A stretch of DNA of 64,000 nt from Trichomonas vaginalis G3 (Eukaryota > Parabasalia > Trichomonadida > Trichomonadidae), in the NCBI RefSeq assembly GCF_026262505.1, contig NW_026529257.1, forward strand, positions 106,614 through 170,613, given 5' to 3'. Shown here piece after piece: positions 30,045 through 39,525 of the stretch; positions within the stretch are counted from its first letter, which is position 1, and every line of letters starts with the position of its first letter. The position numbers and the translations under genes were made by a program. The notes under the pieces were generated by a model. The model made no database searches. It saw only the letters and a list, made by a program, of their open reading frames with translations, and was not told where the DNA came from.

Positions 30045-30050
30045 TAAATG
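30045..30050. repeat. Target-site duplication, right copy (TAAATG)
   Basis: Matches 10909-10914 exactly. See the left copy for the 5- versus 6-bp ambiguity. Confidence 0.75.
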
Positions 30051-30929
30051 TGCATATCTACTACGTGCTTTTTCAAAATTACTTTTTGCATTTTCAGTTA
30101 AATTGCAGAAGTTATAAACGTTATCGTATGCTTCATTAATTAAATGCTTAGGTAACGAATTAATTGCTTGAAACAGTGTGAATAATGTAACTTCTTTTTC
30201 TAAATTCATGTTTCCACCGTCATTATGTACTTCAAAATCACCGATGCCATCAACTATGCTCTGGGCAAGTTTATCGTCAATGTTTACATCTTTGTTTTCA
30301 TTCATGATAGTCTTTATTGCTTCATTCTTCTGTTCAACTCTTACCTTAATATTCAAATCATTTAATATATCATTCACTGTTCTAGTTAATGTTGAATCGT
30401 AACTTCCACGAATGAATGAGTATGTACTGATTGGTTCTGTTGCATTTTTGCGAACTCTTGAATCAGCCATAACTACTAAAGAACGCTTTGAATCAGTCAT
30501 AGAAGTCATTATGTCAATATCATAATCATTGCAGGAATAGCATTTAATCATTCTGTTCGAAACTGAATAAAAGAAATTAGTGTTACAATAAATGTGAAGA
30601 CCTCCTGAAGCGGTTTTAACGATAACATCTTTATCCGAAAGTTTTGATAAAATATCTTTTCTAACTGTTTCTTTAAGTTCATCATTGTACGATTTATTGA
30701 TATCAACATCTATAATCGTTAAATTTGAAATTTTATTTACTAATAAAGCCATACCAGTTTTCCTTCCTCTTCCTCCATCATGTTTGAGGTAGTTATGTAA
30801 ATCAATCTTGTTTTCACCAATTCTTTCGTTGAGGGTTTTAGTTTCTGCCACAACTAATTCCTCAGCTAATGAATCAATAACTTTTTCATCAGAAATGATA
30901 TAGTTGCTGTTGTTGTTTGTTGCTGTCAT
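30046..30929 (-). pseudogene. Archaeo-eukaryotic primase region of primase-helicase gene, element A
   Basis: Minus strand from the ATG at 30929 (MTATNNNSNYIISDEK) to the insertion of element B. Signatures of the AEP/prim-pol fold in order: a Gly-rich GRGRKTGMALLV, TIIDVDINKS with the paired acidic residues, SGGLHIYC with the conserved His, and YDIDIMTS followed by a basic VVMADSRVRK. A helical linker follows (NFCNLTENAKSNFEKARS). The helicase region of the same gene lies at 9481-10914. Role: primer synthesis, possibly polymerisation, for element replication. The gene is interrupted by element B. Confidence 0.8.
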
Positions 30930-30942
30930 TTATATAGGAATA

Positions 30943-30984
30943 AAAAAATAAAAATAATTTTAAAACTAACTTTATTTTTGGGCT
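30943..30984 (-). promoter_or_regulatory. Conserved upstream module of Maverick genes (primase copy)
   Basis: On the minus strand AAAATAAAGTTAGTTTTA is followed by a T-rich tract and then, within about 35 bp, the ATG. The same module precedes the KilA-N gene at 31841 and, in element C, the genes starting at 45024, 47704 and 49456. Likely promoter. Confidence 0.55.
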
Positions 30985-31002
30985 GCATCAAATTTCCTGT
31001 GT

Positions 31003-31080
31003 TGTTGTCAAAATGTCATGTTGTCATCATTTTTCAGAGAAGTTAATTAACCAGGTGACACATGGTGACGTAGTGACACC
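31003..31080. repeat. Iteron-like unit upstream of the primase
   Basis: Reverse-orientation copy of the 77-bp unit of 9033-9443: TGTTGTCA-AAATGTCA-TGTTGTCA, the TTAATTAACC core and GGTGACAC-ATGGTGACG-TAGTGACACC. Confidence 0.75.
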
Positions 31081-31176
31081 TTCAGTTATTCAAAAATAAT
31101 TAATTATTGAATAACCTAAAAACCATTAACGATAAAATATATTTTTGGTCGTTTATGACAAAAATAAATGGTTCAT

Positions 31177-31841
31177 TTACTCACAATATTTTTGTACAAA
31201 ACAACCCCAAACTTTTAACTTCTTTTCTGCAGTTTCTAATGCTATCTTAGCGAGTTCATATTCTCTAAATTCTCTCTTTAAATCTTCTTGTTCCCATTGG
31301 TCTAGTTCGTATGGAGAATCTCTATAACCATAACATATCTCACGTTCATGTTCTAATTGTTTTTCGCACATTTTTCTAACTTCTTCTTCAAACAAAGGTT
31401 TAGCATTCTCTACTGTATCTTCAACTTCTTCTTATCTAATTTCTCATGAACTTTCTTGTCTATGGAGTCCATAATATCTTTGACATAAAATGCATACTTT
31501 ACAGAGCACCATTCAGCAACAAAATGAACGAGGTCAGGATGTATGTAAATACCTTTGAATTCATTTATAACGCCCTTAGTAAGCTCATAAAATGCTTGTT
31601 ATGAGGTCGAGCCACTTTTGGCTTGACCGTATTCGTTCATCCAAAACTCAAGAATTTCCTGCATTTTAGTACTATTGAGAAATCTGTTTAAATGGTTTAA
31701 CCTTCCCGCTTCTCTTGCCATCTTTGTTGCATTAATGTAACCATCCTTGTCTCTACGTAAGACTTCAATACCATTATAAGTGCCTTTTGTGAATGTTTCG
31801 CCATTAGATTTGTTCGTGAATGTTTTTGCTTCGAGTGACAT
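31177..31841 (-). pseudogene. KilA-N domain protein (element A), broken
   Basis: From MSLEAKTFTNK at 31841. The N-terminal domain is a clear KilA-N: GTYNGIEVLRRDKDGYINATKMAREAG followed by HLNRFLNST, with the later part of the domain (HPDLVHFVAEWCSVKYAFYV) and a C-terminal coiled coil (REYELAKIALETAEKKL). KilA-N is a DNA-binding domain of phages and large DNA viruses, greatly expanded in T. vaginalis with Mavericks. Broken, about two breaks. A fragment of a close relative lies at 50080-50222. Confidence 0.75.
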
Positions 31842-31854
31842 TTCTGTTCTTACA

Positions 31855-31905
31855 TACAAAATAAAAAAAATAAAAATAATTTTAAAACTAACTTTATTTT
31901 TGGGC
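31855..31905 (-). promoter_or_regulatory. Conserved upstream module (KilA-N copy)
   Basis: AAAATAAAGTTAGTTTTA, T-rich tract and TTTTGTATGTAAGAACAG just before the ATG. The segment up to the iteron (including GATGCAGCCC) is identical to that upstream of the primase gene, so the module and iteron were copied together. Confidence 0.55.
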
Positions 31906-31923
31906 TGCATCAAATTTCCTGTG

Positions 31924-32298
31924 TTGTTGTCAAAATGTCATGTTGTCATCATTTTTAAGAGAAGTTAATTAACCTGGTGACACATGGTGACGTAGTGACA
32001 CCTTCAGTTCTTCAAAAATAATTAATTATTGAATAACCTGAAAACATTAACGATAAAATATATTTCCTGTGTTGTTGTCAAAATGTCATGTTGTCATCAT
32101 TTTTAAGAGAAGTTAATTAACCTGGTGACACATGGTGACGTAGTGACACCTTCAGTTCTTCAAAAATAATTAATTATTGAATAACCTGAAAACATTAACG
32201 ATAAAATATATTTCCTGTGTTGTTGTCAAAATGTCATGTTGTCATCATTTTTCAGAGAAGTTAATTAACCAGGTGACACATGGTGACGTAGTGACACC
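31924..32298. repeat. Three further iteron-like units
   Basis: Units at 31924-32002, 32073-32150 and 32221-32298, spaced by about 150 bp and separated by AT-rich DNA with TTAATTATTGAATAACC and a CATTAACGATAAAATATA segment. Same orientation as the unit at 31003. Confidence 0.75.
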
Positions 32299-32463
32299 TT
32301 CAGTTCTTCAAAAATAATTAATTATTGAATAACCTAAAAACCATTAACGATAAAATTTATTTCTGCAGTTCATCCATTACTTCATTACCTAATTAATTAC
32401 AGACATAAAATATATTTAGTTCATTCGGTAAGCCTTAACCCAAAGGTCTGGGCTCAAGCGCGT

Positions 32464-33303
32464 TCAATGAACGCGGTACCATGCAAATACAGTCATAAAT
32501 GGTGGCATATAATCTTTACCCAAGCCTGTTGGATTTGTTGTGAAAGTATGGACATGATTTCCTCCTGGTTCAGTTTGTCGAAAAGTCTTTTTTGTTGAAT
32601 CGTTATAAGCTGGAGATAAAACATCATAACCAGCTTCATAGTCTGAGTTATATAATGGGTGGTCTCTTAATGAGTGTCTATGGTCGCCAGAAAAGTTTGT
32701 CGTTCCTGTATGAGTGTGCGGTGGAAGGTTTGCTTCTTTAATTTTCTTTGAACCACCGGCTTGTTTTGAATATCTAGCACAGTATAAGAATTTGTTTACA
32801 ATCTGCTTCCATTCACCAAAACCTAAAACATTTGCTGGATTTGTTGAATTTATTGACGTATAAATAGAACCAACAGGATATAATGTTTGAAGTATTTCAG
32901 TCTTTAATGTTTGAAGCTCTGTTTTGTCAGCCTTCTTCTCTAATTCAGTATTAACATATTCCTTATCTGCTTTAAGGTCTAAACATCCTGAAACCCATCC
33001 TGTATCAGCTTTAACTTTAAAAGTCTCCGATGTCCATTTATGATACCATTCAACCTTTTCTTTAATTTCATTATCTTTTTCATCAACATAAACCAAATTT
33101 GCCTTCTTCATTAATTCACTATCCACGTATTCCTTATCTACCCTCTTCATTATGTCATTTAGGAAACCTTCTATGAATTCCTCATTTAAATTAAATCTTC
33201 CAATCTTCAAAACTTTAGGAAATGCATTTAATGCGTAATATCTATGTTCTTCTGGTGGAATTGATGTTATATCATCCGTTATTCCTTTAATTTTTGAATT
33301 CAT
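32464..33303 (-). CDS. Collar-tipped fibre protein (element A)
   Basis: 279 codons from the ATG at 33303 (MNSKIKGITDDI). The N-terminal half has KADKEYVNTELEKKADK heptads of a trimeric shaft. The C-terminal 150 residues are the tail-collar tip: LYPVGSIYTSINS, FGEWKQIVNKF, LPPHTHTGTTN, GNHVHTF and DYMPPFMTVFAWYRV. Same fold as the fibres of B and C but with a much shorter shaft. The frame looks whole. Likely receptor-binding. Confidence 0.8.
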   Translation of the reverse strand: MNSKIKGITDDITSIPPEEHRYYALNAFPKVLKIGRFNLNEEFIEGFLNDIMKRVDKEYVDSELMKKANLVYVDEKDNEIKEKVEWYHKWTSETFKVKADTGWVSGCLDLKADKEYVNTELEKKADKTELQTLKTEILQTLYPVGSIYTSINSTNPANVLGFGEWKQIVNKFLYCARYSKQAGGSKKIKEANLPPHTHTGTTNFSGDHRHSLRDHPLYNSDYEAGYDVLSPAYNDSTKKTFRQTEPGGNHVHTFTTNPTGLGKDYMPPFMTVFAWYRVH

Positions 33304-33361
33304 AAATAAAATTTCTTTTATATTTGATATCACTTATATTCTAATTTTTATTTAATGATAA

Positions 33362-33730
33362 ATGAAACCGATTTTAAAAATAAATGAAACAGAGGAGGAA
33401 GAAATAAATGAAAGTGAAAATGTTCAACAAAAAATAAACGTTGTTAAACCAATTACTGAAATAAAAATTTTTTCATCTGTTGAAGAATTTAATGACTATT
33501 ATGCTAATAATAAAAAATTATTTGAAGAATTGACAACATGTAAATTGAATAAAATGTTTAAAGTTGATGGATTCAAAATTTCAAAAATAAAAGGAGTGGT
33601 TAGTTTGAAATCTATTCCTCAATCAAGAATCACCTCATTAATGAAAATTGATGATTTAACAAAAAGAATAGAAGAGATTGAAGAAAGAATGAATCAAATA
33701 ATTGATTTCATAAATTCAAATAATCATTAG
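33362..33730 (+). CDS. 122-aa protein (element A)
   Basis: ATG at 33362, divergent from the fibre. The N-terminus is acidic (NETEEEEINESEN); the centre EFNDYYANNKKLFEELTTCK and KLNKMFKVDGFKISKIKG is likely a compact domain; the C-terminus is a coiled coil (KRIEEIEERMNQIIDF). A regulatory or DNA-binding role is possible; no family is recognised. Confidence 0.55.
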   Translation: MKPILKINETEEEEINESENVQQKINVVKPITEIKIFSSVEEFNDYYANNKKLFEELTTCKLNKMFKVDGFKISKIKGVVSLKSIPQSRITSLMKIDDLTKRIEEIEERMNQIIDFINSNNH

Positions 33731-33971
33731 TTTCTTAAAGTTCTATGTTGAACTCATCAAATTCTTTTTAAAGTTTATGAGGTCTTTGATTATGACTCCA
33801 TTGATTCTGTTGTAAACAGAAATTCATCAAAAGTGACACCTCAGAAAAGCTAAAATATTGAATTTTTGGAACTTTTGATAGAGCACGTTTTTAAATATTA
33901 ATTAAAGTAAATGTATATTTTGTAAAGATTCTTTTTAATAAAAAAAATAAAATTTTGAAGAAGAACACAAA
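33731..33971. other. Interval at the A/C boundary with a 26-bp inverted match
   Basis: No gene. TAAACAGAAATTCATCAAAA and six more bases (33813-33838) recur inverted at 60784-60809, outside the main repeat of element C. The 137 bp between this match and the main repeat do not match the right side. Confidence 0.5.
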
Positions 33972-34425
33972 ATCTTCTGAAAAATAATATCACATAAACT
34001 CATATTATTTTCTAATATATAACTATTTTATATAAAAATCAAATTCAATGATCTTAAAAGCGAAGGATAAACCTCAAAATTTACGAATATAATGAGTGGG
34101 AATATAATGCTTATCTATCATAAAACCATATGAAATATCAATTTTTGCTTTACGCCTAATTTTTGACGACAATTAGCAAAAAATGTTAAATGTTAACACT
34201 CAGTCCATTTGAATATGAAAAATAAAATTGACTTTGATTAAATGTTTTTATTTATCATGCAATTCTTCTTGCGACCAAAGATTTGAATAAAACTTCAAAA
34301 AATAAGATAGCTTAAAAATAATATACGGTAGTGTTTACTAATAGATGAATAGTATATAAAAAAAAAAAAGGTAGTGGGGCCTCCAGGCACTTCGTGCCCT
34401 CTAGCCCTGAAGATGTTTAGTATAA
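33972..34425. repeat. Left terminal inverted repeat of element C
   Basis: Matches 60035-60641 in reverse complement. The inner 55 bp (34370-34425) are GC-rich with a stem-loop AGGCAC-TTC-GTGCCT nested in GGGC..GCCC, followed by GAAGATGTTTAGTATAA. An A-run (34358-34369) separates it from the AT-rich outer part. Confidence 0.8.
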
Positions 34426-34635
34426 CTTTGTCCGGACAAATAAGGGTCTATCGTCGCTACAGGAAAAGTTACGGGCGTCCCAAGGAAGTATACTTTGAGA
34501 AGCCTTTCCCCCTTATAGAATGAGATAGGACGGTTATTTTACAAAACTGACAACACTTTGACCGAGTAGTTTTTTGTGCTGAACAAAAAGTGTCATATAA
34601 ACATCTGTCAAAAACCGTTTTTTACTTCACTTAAA
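34426..34635 (+). promoter_or_regulatory. 5' region of the large coiled-coil gene
   Basis: About 210 bp almost identical to 62446-62655 of element D: CTTTGTCCGGACAA, TACGGGCGT, AAGTATACTTTGAGAAGCC and a final TTCACTTAAAATG. TCACTT (34627-34632) fits the trichomonad initiator seven bases before the ATG. Confidence 0.6.
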
Positions 34636-36960
34636 ATGCCACGTAAGCTACGTAAGAATATACGTAAGAGGAAGAGAGCATTGAAACATCCAATAGTAAA
34701 ACTGACACCACAACAACAGTTGCAACAACAAATGATGAATGACCCCACTATGTTGCAACAAATGTCAAGCAACCCTATGCTTTTAAACCGAGTTATTGGT
34801 GCACAGAGTGGAGGTTTAAGAGCGGCACTTTTAGCGAAAATGGCAGGCTATGGTGGAGCTGCAGACGGAACAGCTTATAACCCTCAAAGTCAAATGAATT
34901 TGAGTTCACTCAAAAATCAAATAACAGATGTCAAAAAGTCAAACATAGACATACAGAAGCAAATAAGTGAAAACGAAAAGAAACTAGAATATGACAGACA
35001 CACAAAGAAACTCAATGAGTTAAACGTAGAGAAAAAGAAGAAAGAAGAACAACTGAAAGAACTAAGTACAGAGGAATATGCGAAAAAAGTGTCAGAAAAA
35101 GCAGCAGAAGTAGCAAAAATGGAACAAGATGTTATAAATTTGAAAAACCATACTACTCAATATAAAGTACTGAAAGATGAAGAGATAAAACAAAAAGCCC
35201 TGAAGACATATATGGATAGCGATGAGTATAAAAAAGAAGTTGAAGCAAATGTAAAGGCAGAAAAACTTTTACAGTTGCAAAACCAAACCGTACAGTATGA
35301 AAACTTAGCACAAGAAAGTAAAAATAACGACGCAGCCATGCAAAAGGCAATGAAAAGCGCAGAATATATAAAAGCTAATAATGACTGGTTAGATGCCCAA
35401 GCCAACGCTAAAGCAGCCCAACTTATAGGGTCAATAAGGACAAAAATACAAGCGGATGAAGACAGTTCAAATGAAGCTTTAATGAATGCTGACTTTAAGA
35501 ACGCCTTCGAAGCTCTTCATAGTAAGGTGAAACTAGTGAACGACTTCTCATCTGGAAAGAAACTGAAGTCTGAAGGTTTCGACAAAGAGTTAAGAGAAGT
35601 AGCACAAAATATGACGAAAATAACAGATGCAGCAACGAGACAGGCAGTTCAAAGTGCCTATGACGCCGTTAGAGCAACTGTTGTGGAAAGTCAAGAAAAA
35701 GAGTTACAACAGACCAAAACAGACCTAGTAAATGCTTTCTTAAAAACGAAAAGTCAGGTAGGACATTATGCTGCAGATGGAACATATGTGCCAGCTGGTG
35801 GAACTTATATACCACCAAACCCTCCAAGAGAAGCACCTGCACCAGGACTACCTAAAACATTTACATCGTCACATGGACACAGACACAGGCATGCACCAAA
35901 ACAACAACCAACAGTTCAAAATCCAGCACAACAACCAACAGTTCAAAACCCTGCACAGCAACCAACAGTTCAAAACCCTGCACAACAACCAACAGTTCAA
36001 AACCCTGCACAACAACAACCACAAACAGAGCAAGGACATAAAAGAAGTAGAGAACAAGGAAACCAAGAATTCTTAAAAATGCTTAAGGAAAATTATGGTT
36101 ACCCAGATACTCTTGACTTTAGTGACAGATATAAAGAAGCTATTAGAAAGTTCAAGGAAGGAAATACTGACCCGAACCTATTTAGCTTTATGGTTCAGCA
36201 CCAAATGGGATATAATTTCAAACCTGGAAAATACAAGCTCGCTAAGAGATATGATTTAATAGCATATCATCCAAATGACATGGATGAATTTACTCCGAGA
36301 TATTTGGTGTCAGAGCTAAATGATAATTCAACTCTCTTCATGAAACGCGTAAAAAATAGAGACGGAACGAAAGAAGAAAGGTTTATGAGTCCGGATGACT
36401 TAGATAGGGAACTTTTTAAAAACGGTCTCGGAATATATGAAATGCCAGCAGATGAGGTACAAGAAACTCCACAGGAAGAAGTTCAGATACAACCAGACAT
36501 GGAAGAAATAGTTCAGCAACAACAGCTAGAAGAGCCTGAAGGAAACGAACAAGTCCCTCCTTTGGAAACTACAGAAATAAATGACGCAAGACTGAAACAT
36601 TGGGTAAAAGCTTTCCCATTCACAAAAGATATTATTGGTAACATGGAAAGAAAACCAGAATGGCTACAAAAACATATATTTGGAAACGAGCTTATTCCAT
36701 ATGGACAAGCTATATTTGAAGAGCTTGAACCGGAAACTCAGGAAAGAGTCATGCAAACAATACGCGAAGACTCAAATACAAACTATGACAAAATCTTTCT
36801 AGGATATAGGTTACCTGAGATGGGCGACCAGAGCCCAAAGGCAAAAAGGACATGGGAAATTTACAACATACTAGGTGAACATGAGGCAAAGATGCAACAA
36901 CTTGAAGCAGAGGGCAAGTTACCAAAAGCGACACCAAAGAAGAAGAGTAGAACAAAGTGA
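34636..36960 (+). CDS. Large coiled-coil structural protein (element C)
   Basis: 774 codons from the ATG at 34636 (MPRKLRKNIRKRKRALKHP). Order of parts: strongly basic N-terminus (nucleic-acid binding or nuclear signal), Gln/Met-rich LTPQQQLQQQ segment, a Gly/Ala patch (LLAKMAGYGGAADG), a long coiled coil of about 250 residues (KKLNELNVEKKKKEEQLKELS), a His-rich spacer (HGHRHRHAPK), four PAQQPTVQN repeats, then a folded C-terminal 270 residues ending KKKSRTK. Element D carries a second, broken copy at 62656. First gene inside the terminal repeat; probably a virion core or scaffold protein. The frame looks whole. Confidence 0.7.
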   Translation: MPRKLRKNIRKRKRALKHPIVKLTPQQQLQQQMMNDPTMLQQMSSNPMLLNRVIGAQSGGLRAALLAKMAGYGGAADGTAYNPQSQMNLSSLKNQITDVKKSNIDIQKQISENEKKLEYDRHTKKLNELNVEKKKKEEQLKELSTEEYAKKVSEKAAEVAKMEQDVINLKNHTTQYKVLKDEEIKQKALKTYMDSDEYKKEVEANVKAEKLLQLQNQTVQYENLAQESKNNDAAMQKAMKSAEYIKANNDWLDAQANAKAAQLIGSIRTKIQADEDSSNEALMNADFKNAFEALHSKVKLVNDFSSGKKLKSEGFDKELREVAQNMTKITDAATRQAVQSAYDAVRATVVESQEKELQQTKTDLVNAFLKTKSQVGHYAADGTYVPAGGTYIPPNPPREAPAPGLPKTFTSSHGHRHRHAPKQQPTVQNPAQQPTVQNPAQQPTVQNPAQQPTVQNPAQQQPQTEQGHKRSREQGNQEFLKMLKENYGYPDTLDFSDRYKEAIRKFKEGNTDPNLFSFMVQHQMGYNFKPGKYKLAKRYDLIAYHPNDMDEFTPRYLVSELNDNSTLFMKRVKNRDGTKEERFMSPDDLDRELFKNGLGIYEMPADEVQETPQEEVQIQPDMEEIVQQQQLEEPEGNEQVPPLETTEINDARLKHWVKAFPFTKDIIGNMERKPEWLQKHIFGNELIPYGQAIFEELEPETQERVMQTIREDSNTNYDKIFLGYRLPEMGDQSPKAKRTWEIYNILGEHEAKMQQLEAEGKLPKATPKKKSRTK

Positions 36961-37111
36961 AAGTAGTGAAGAAGTAATTCATCTAGTGAAGTAGTAGCAA
37001 TGAAGGAAAAAGAAGAGTTAAAAACTCAGTCAGGAAGAAAGTAAAGCTTGGTCCGAGTGGGTTCTATTATGACATATAAATCCAACTATTCTATATTTTT
37101 ACCCATATGAA
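36961..37111. other. Short interval before the capsid candidate
   Basis: No clear gene. A short frame reading VKLGPSGFYYDI ends at about 37073 and may be a gene remnant. Confidence 0.35.
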
Positions 37112-38707
37112 ATGTACGCCGCTCAGAATATAACGCCAACAGTTTTGGATGCCATGAACGGAAATGTTTCCGAATGGTATAACGAATGCGACAATGCCAT
37201 TAGAAGGTCAGAAATAGTTCCTGGAACTTACGAATATACAACTGCTGTTTCTTATGGAAACGTAGGTGAGTTTGGAGAAGTTCTTCAACAACAGTAGATA
37301 TTGCTTGCGACAGGTTTCATATTATTTCTATTGAAACTCATTCTTATACGTGGAACAAGACATTGAAATAAAACCTTCTGCCAAGTTGTCTGACAAGAAA
37401 GGTTGCAATGGAATTTTCTATGTCGGATACCAATATGCTCCAGAAGTTTTCATGGGATATAAGATATATTCTAACTCTGACTTAGTTTCAAACAGTAACA
37501 TGGGCAAACTATGAATGGTTCGCTTTGAGAAACTCAGTACAACCACAAGCTAGAGAACAAACAGACCAGTATGCAACTATTGAAAATAAGAAGACTTGAC
37601 CCTAACGTTCCAGGAGTTTATGTTAACCTTTCTGGTTCAGATGGAACTGCTGCCACTAAAGTAAAACTGAAACTTAGAGTTCCTTTGTCATCTTTCCTCA
37701 GTCTTCAGGTTTTTAAGATACTTGCCAAACTGGCAGGAAAATTTCTATTGAACTTACTCCAAGCAAAATAACTTAGTCATTGCACCAACACAAGACCCAT
37801 TCACTCTTACAGACGTAATGGAAACAAATAAAACGTCATTCGCCGACTTTTGCAAAGACAAGTTGACTTAGACTTTGGTTTCTCAAACTTCAACAATGAA
37901 GTAAACTATTATTTCAATGCTGCTGGAACTGCTTGGGACCCAGTTAAGTTCACATGCAAAAGTTTGAATGCAAGAGAATAGAAAGCAGACTTGCAGTCTA
38001 TATGTTGGACCCAGATATTTCAAATGCTTTAGCTGCCAAATATATTGCAGTTCCACTTATGTTCCCTATACACCAAATATCTGTCAAAGACTTTGCAGGT
38101 GAAGTTGGAAACCAAAGTGCTGACCAGGTGCAAGAACAGATATTGCTTTAACAACTGCAATGAAACATGCAGATACTATGTTGTACTGTTCAGACGAACT
38201 ATAAATGACTATTCTTGTTTCTACAACCCCGTATTAAATATCATATAAACATAGATGGCAAATATTATCCAAGAGAAGAATATTCTACAGTTGAGGATAT
38301 GAGGTCATACAACTTGACATTAGATGCTATGAACTTTAACAACAACTTCACAACAACCATTAACCCTGAAATGCAAAGTTCTATTATGCCATATGTGAAA
38401 GTATGGACTCATACAGGAGGTCAAAAAACTCAATATACAAATGGAGACCGTTCAAACTTTTGGCTTGGCATTCCATTTGCTGACTCAGAAGACTTTATGG
38501 GTGGTATTTCAACTGTTGGTACAGTTCAAATACAATATACTGGTGACAGAGACGGTCCAGATGAACTGAGAGCAAAGAAGTTTACAAACCAATAGCACTT
38601 TTCACGGAAGATGCTCTTTTGAAGATTCGTTCGATGAAACCTGCTGGGGCTCCTCAGATTGGCATAACGACAGCTTCCATCGAGCAGATTTTGGCAGCAG
38701 GTCAGTA
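37112..38707 (+). pseudogene. Major capsid protein candidate (element C), broken
   Basis: A plus-strand region of about 1.6 kb with coherent coding pieces in changing frames, for example NITPTVLDAMNGNVSEWYN near the start, DGKYYPREEYSTVEDMRSYN late, and IGITTASIEQILAAGQ at the end. Length (about 530 codons), position after the first structural gene and beta-rich Asn/Gly/Tyr composition fit a double-jelly-roll capsid protein. Broken, about seven breaks. Assignment by size and context, not by a motif. Confidence 0.5.
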
Positions 38708-38994
38708 AGTTGTTCTTGAACTGACTTCTCTCCGTCAAATATTGACAGTACGCCAGTTTTGACATAATATTGTAAGATAAACTTACCTTTAGAAATATCT
38801 GTAAGTTTTGTTGTTATATTTTTGTCAACGTCAAGAACTTTCACCATTTCAGTTATACCAACTTTCTTTGCTTTATGAAAATATTTTGGTTCAGCAAATA
38901 TTGCTATTCTATAACATTTTCCATTGTTTGTGTAAAGAACTATTCTGTCAATGTATTTGTATTGTTTGTGTGTGTAAACTTTGTTCTGCTTCAA
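38602..38994 (-). CDS. Small conserved-block gene, minus strand (element C)
   Basis: About 130 codons; the start is uncertain because the frame begins with a non-ATG codon. The segment IDRIVLYTNNGKCYRIAIFAE resembles the 81-aa gene of element B, which has the same place beside the CCG-motif gene. The last third overlaps the end of the capsid candidate on the other strand and may not be real protein. Confidence 0.4.
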   Translation of the reverse strand: MKQNKVYTHKQYKYIDRIVLYTNNGKCYRIAIFAEPKYFHKAKKVGITEMVKVLDVDKNITTKLTDISKGKFILQYYVKTGVLSIFDGEKSVQEQLTDLLPKSARWKLSLCQSEEPQQVSSNESSKEHLP

Positions 38995-39037
38995 TTCGAA
39001 GAGATACTCAAATGCGTCATATTTTATTCGAAGTAAA

Positions 39038-39525
39038 ATGTCATTTCCGAAAAATAGAAGCGTAAGTGTTTCAAAAGGTTTAATGGCGGTGGCAGATGTG
39101 AAGTTAAATTCACCAACTCAAACAAACAGTCAAAGTGTTGTTGTCAATGTCAAAGACAGAGATGTTGAAGTGGGGAAACCATACGAAGACGAAGATGGTA
39201 TAACAATTGTTTCCTGTAAAAGAACCAACATATCCTGAAGTTAGGCAGAGACTTAAGTTCTGTTGCAGATATTCGAAACGACTACCAACAACTGAAAGAC
39301 AAACTTCAAACTCAGGAGAAGATTTGTCAAGCTTTAAGTATAATGTTAAACTTGGTCGAACACAACCCTGTAAAAGTGAACTCATATGTCATTGCACCTC
39401 ATGAAGTTTTGAAAGAACTATTGAAACTTTTGACAGAGGCAGACGATATAAACATCAAAGAAATAGAACCCGACATTAGTTGCTGTGGTGTTTCATATAA
39501 TGTCATTGAAAGATATACGTTATGA
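39038..39525 (+). pseudogene. CCG-motif gene (element C), broken
   Basis: Relative of the 204-aa gene of element B: similar N-terminus (SKGLMAVADVKLNSP) and the ending EPDISCCGVSYNVI. Broken, about one or two breaks. Its stop overlaps the next ATG by four bases (ATGA). Confidence 0.6.

Larger units (their letters stand above)
10915..30045. mobile_element. Maverick/Polinton B: palindromic dimer nested in element A
   Basis: About 19.1 kb. Two arms (10915-20434 and 20531-30045) are inverted copies of one another, differing by few substitutions and some small indels, around a 96-bp centre. Ends are AGTTAGTATAC and its complement, with a short target duplication. Each arm carries, from the outer end inward, a 108-aa gene, 170-aa gene, 74-aa gene, penton-like gene, packaging ATPase, two small genes, a CCG-motif gene, an 89-aa gene, a 258-aa gene, a long fibre and the integrase. 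Left arm looks whole; right arm shows about fifteen breaks. Near-identity of the arms and an exact target duplication suggest a recent insertion. No polymerase, helicase or recognisable major capsid gene is present. Confidence 0.85.
5728..33812. mobile_element. Maverick/Polinton A, host to a nested element (limits approximate)
   Basis: Left limit is set by the truncated host gene at 5727; right limit is the approximate start of the inverted repeat of element C. Parts outside the nested element: hairpin cluster, small Cys-rich gene, integrase, small coiled-coil gene, iteron-like repeats, primase and helicase regions separated by element B, KilA-N gene, collar-tipped fibre and a 122-aa gene. 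No terminal inverted repeat pair could be defined for A by eye. The integrase and fibre frames look whole; the KilA-N gene has about two breaks. No family B polymerase was seen. Element family is known from integrase, fibre, SF3 helicase and KilA-N together. Confidence 0.7.

Noticed and set aside
31840-31865. GTATGT...ACAG as a trichomonad intron
   Set aside because: GTATGTAAGAACAG is too short and lacks the branch/3' signal; it also lies directly before the ATG and recurs as a leader.
35869-36076. Frames opposite or out of register to the Pro/Gln repeats
   Set aside because: They are shadows of the PAQQPTVQN repeats of the large coiled-coil gene.
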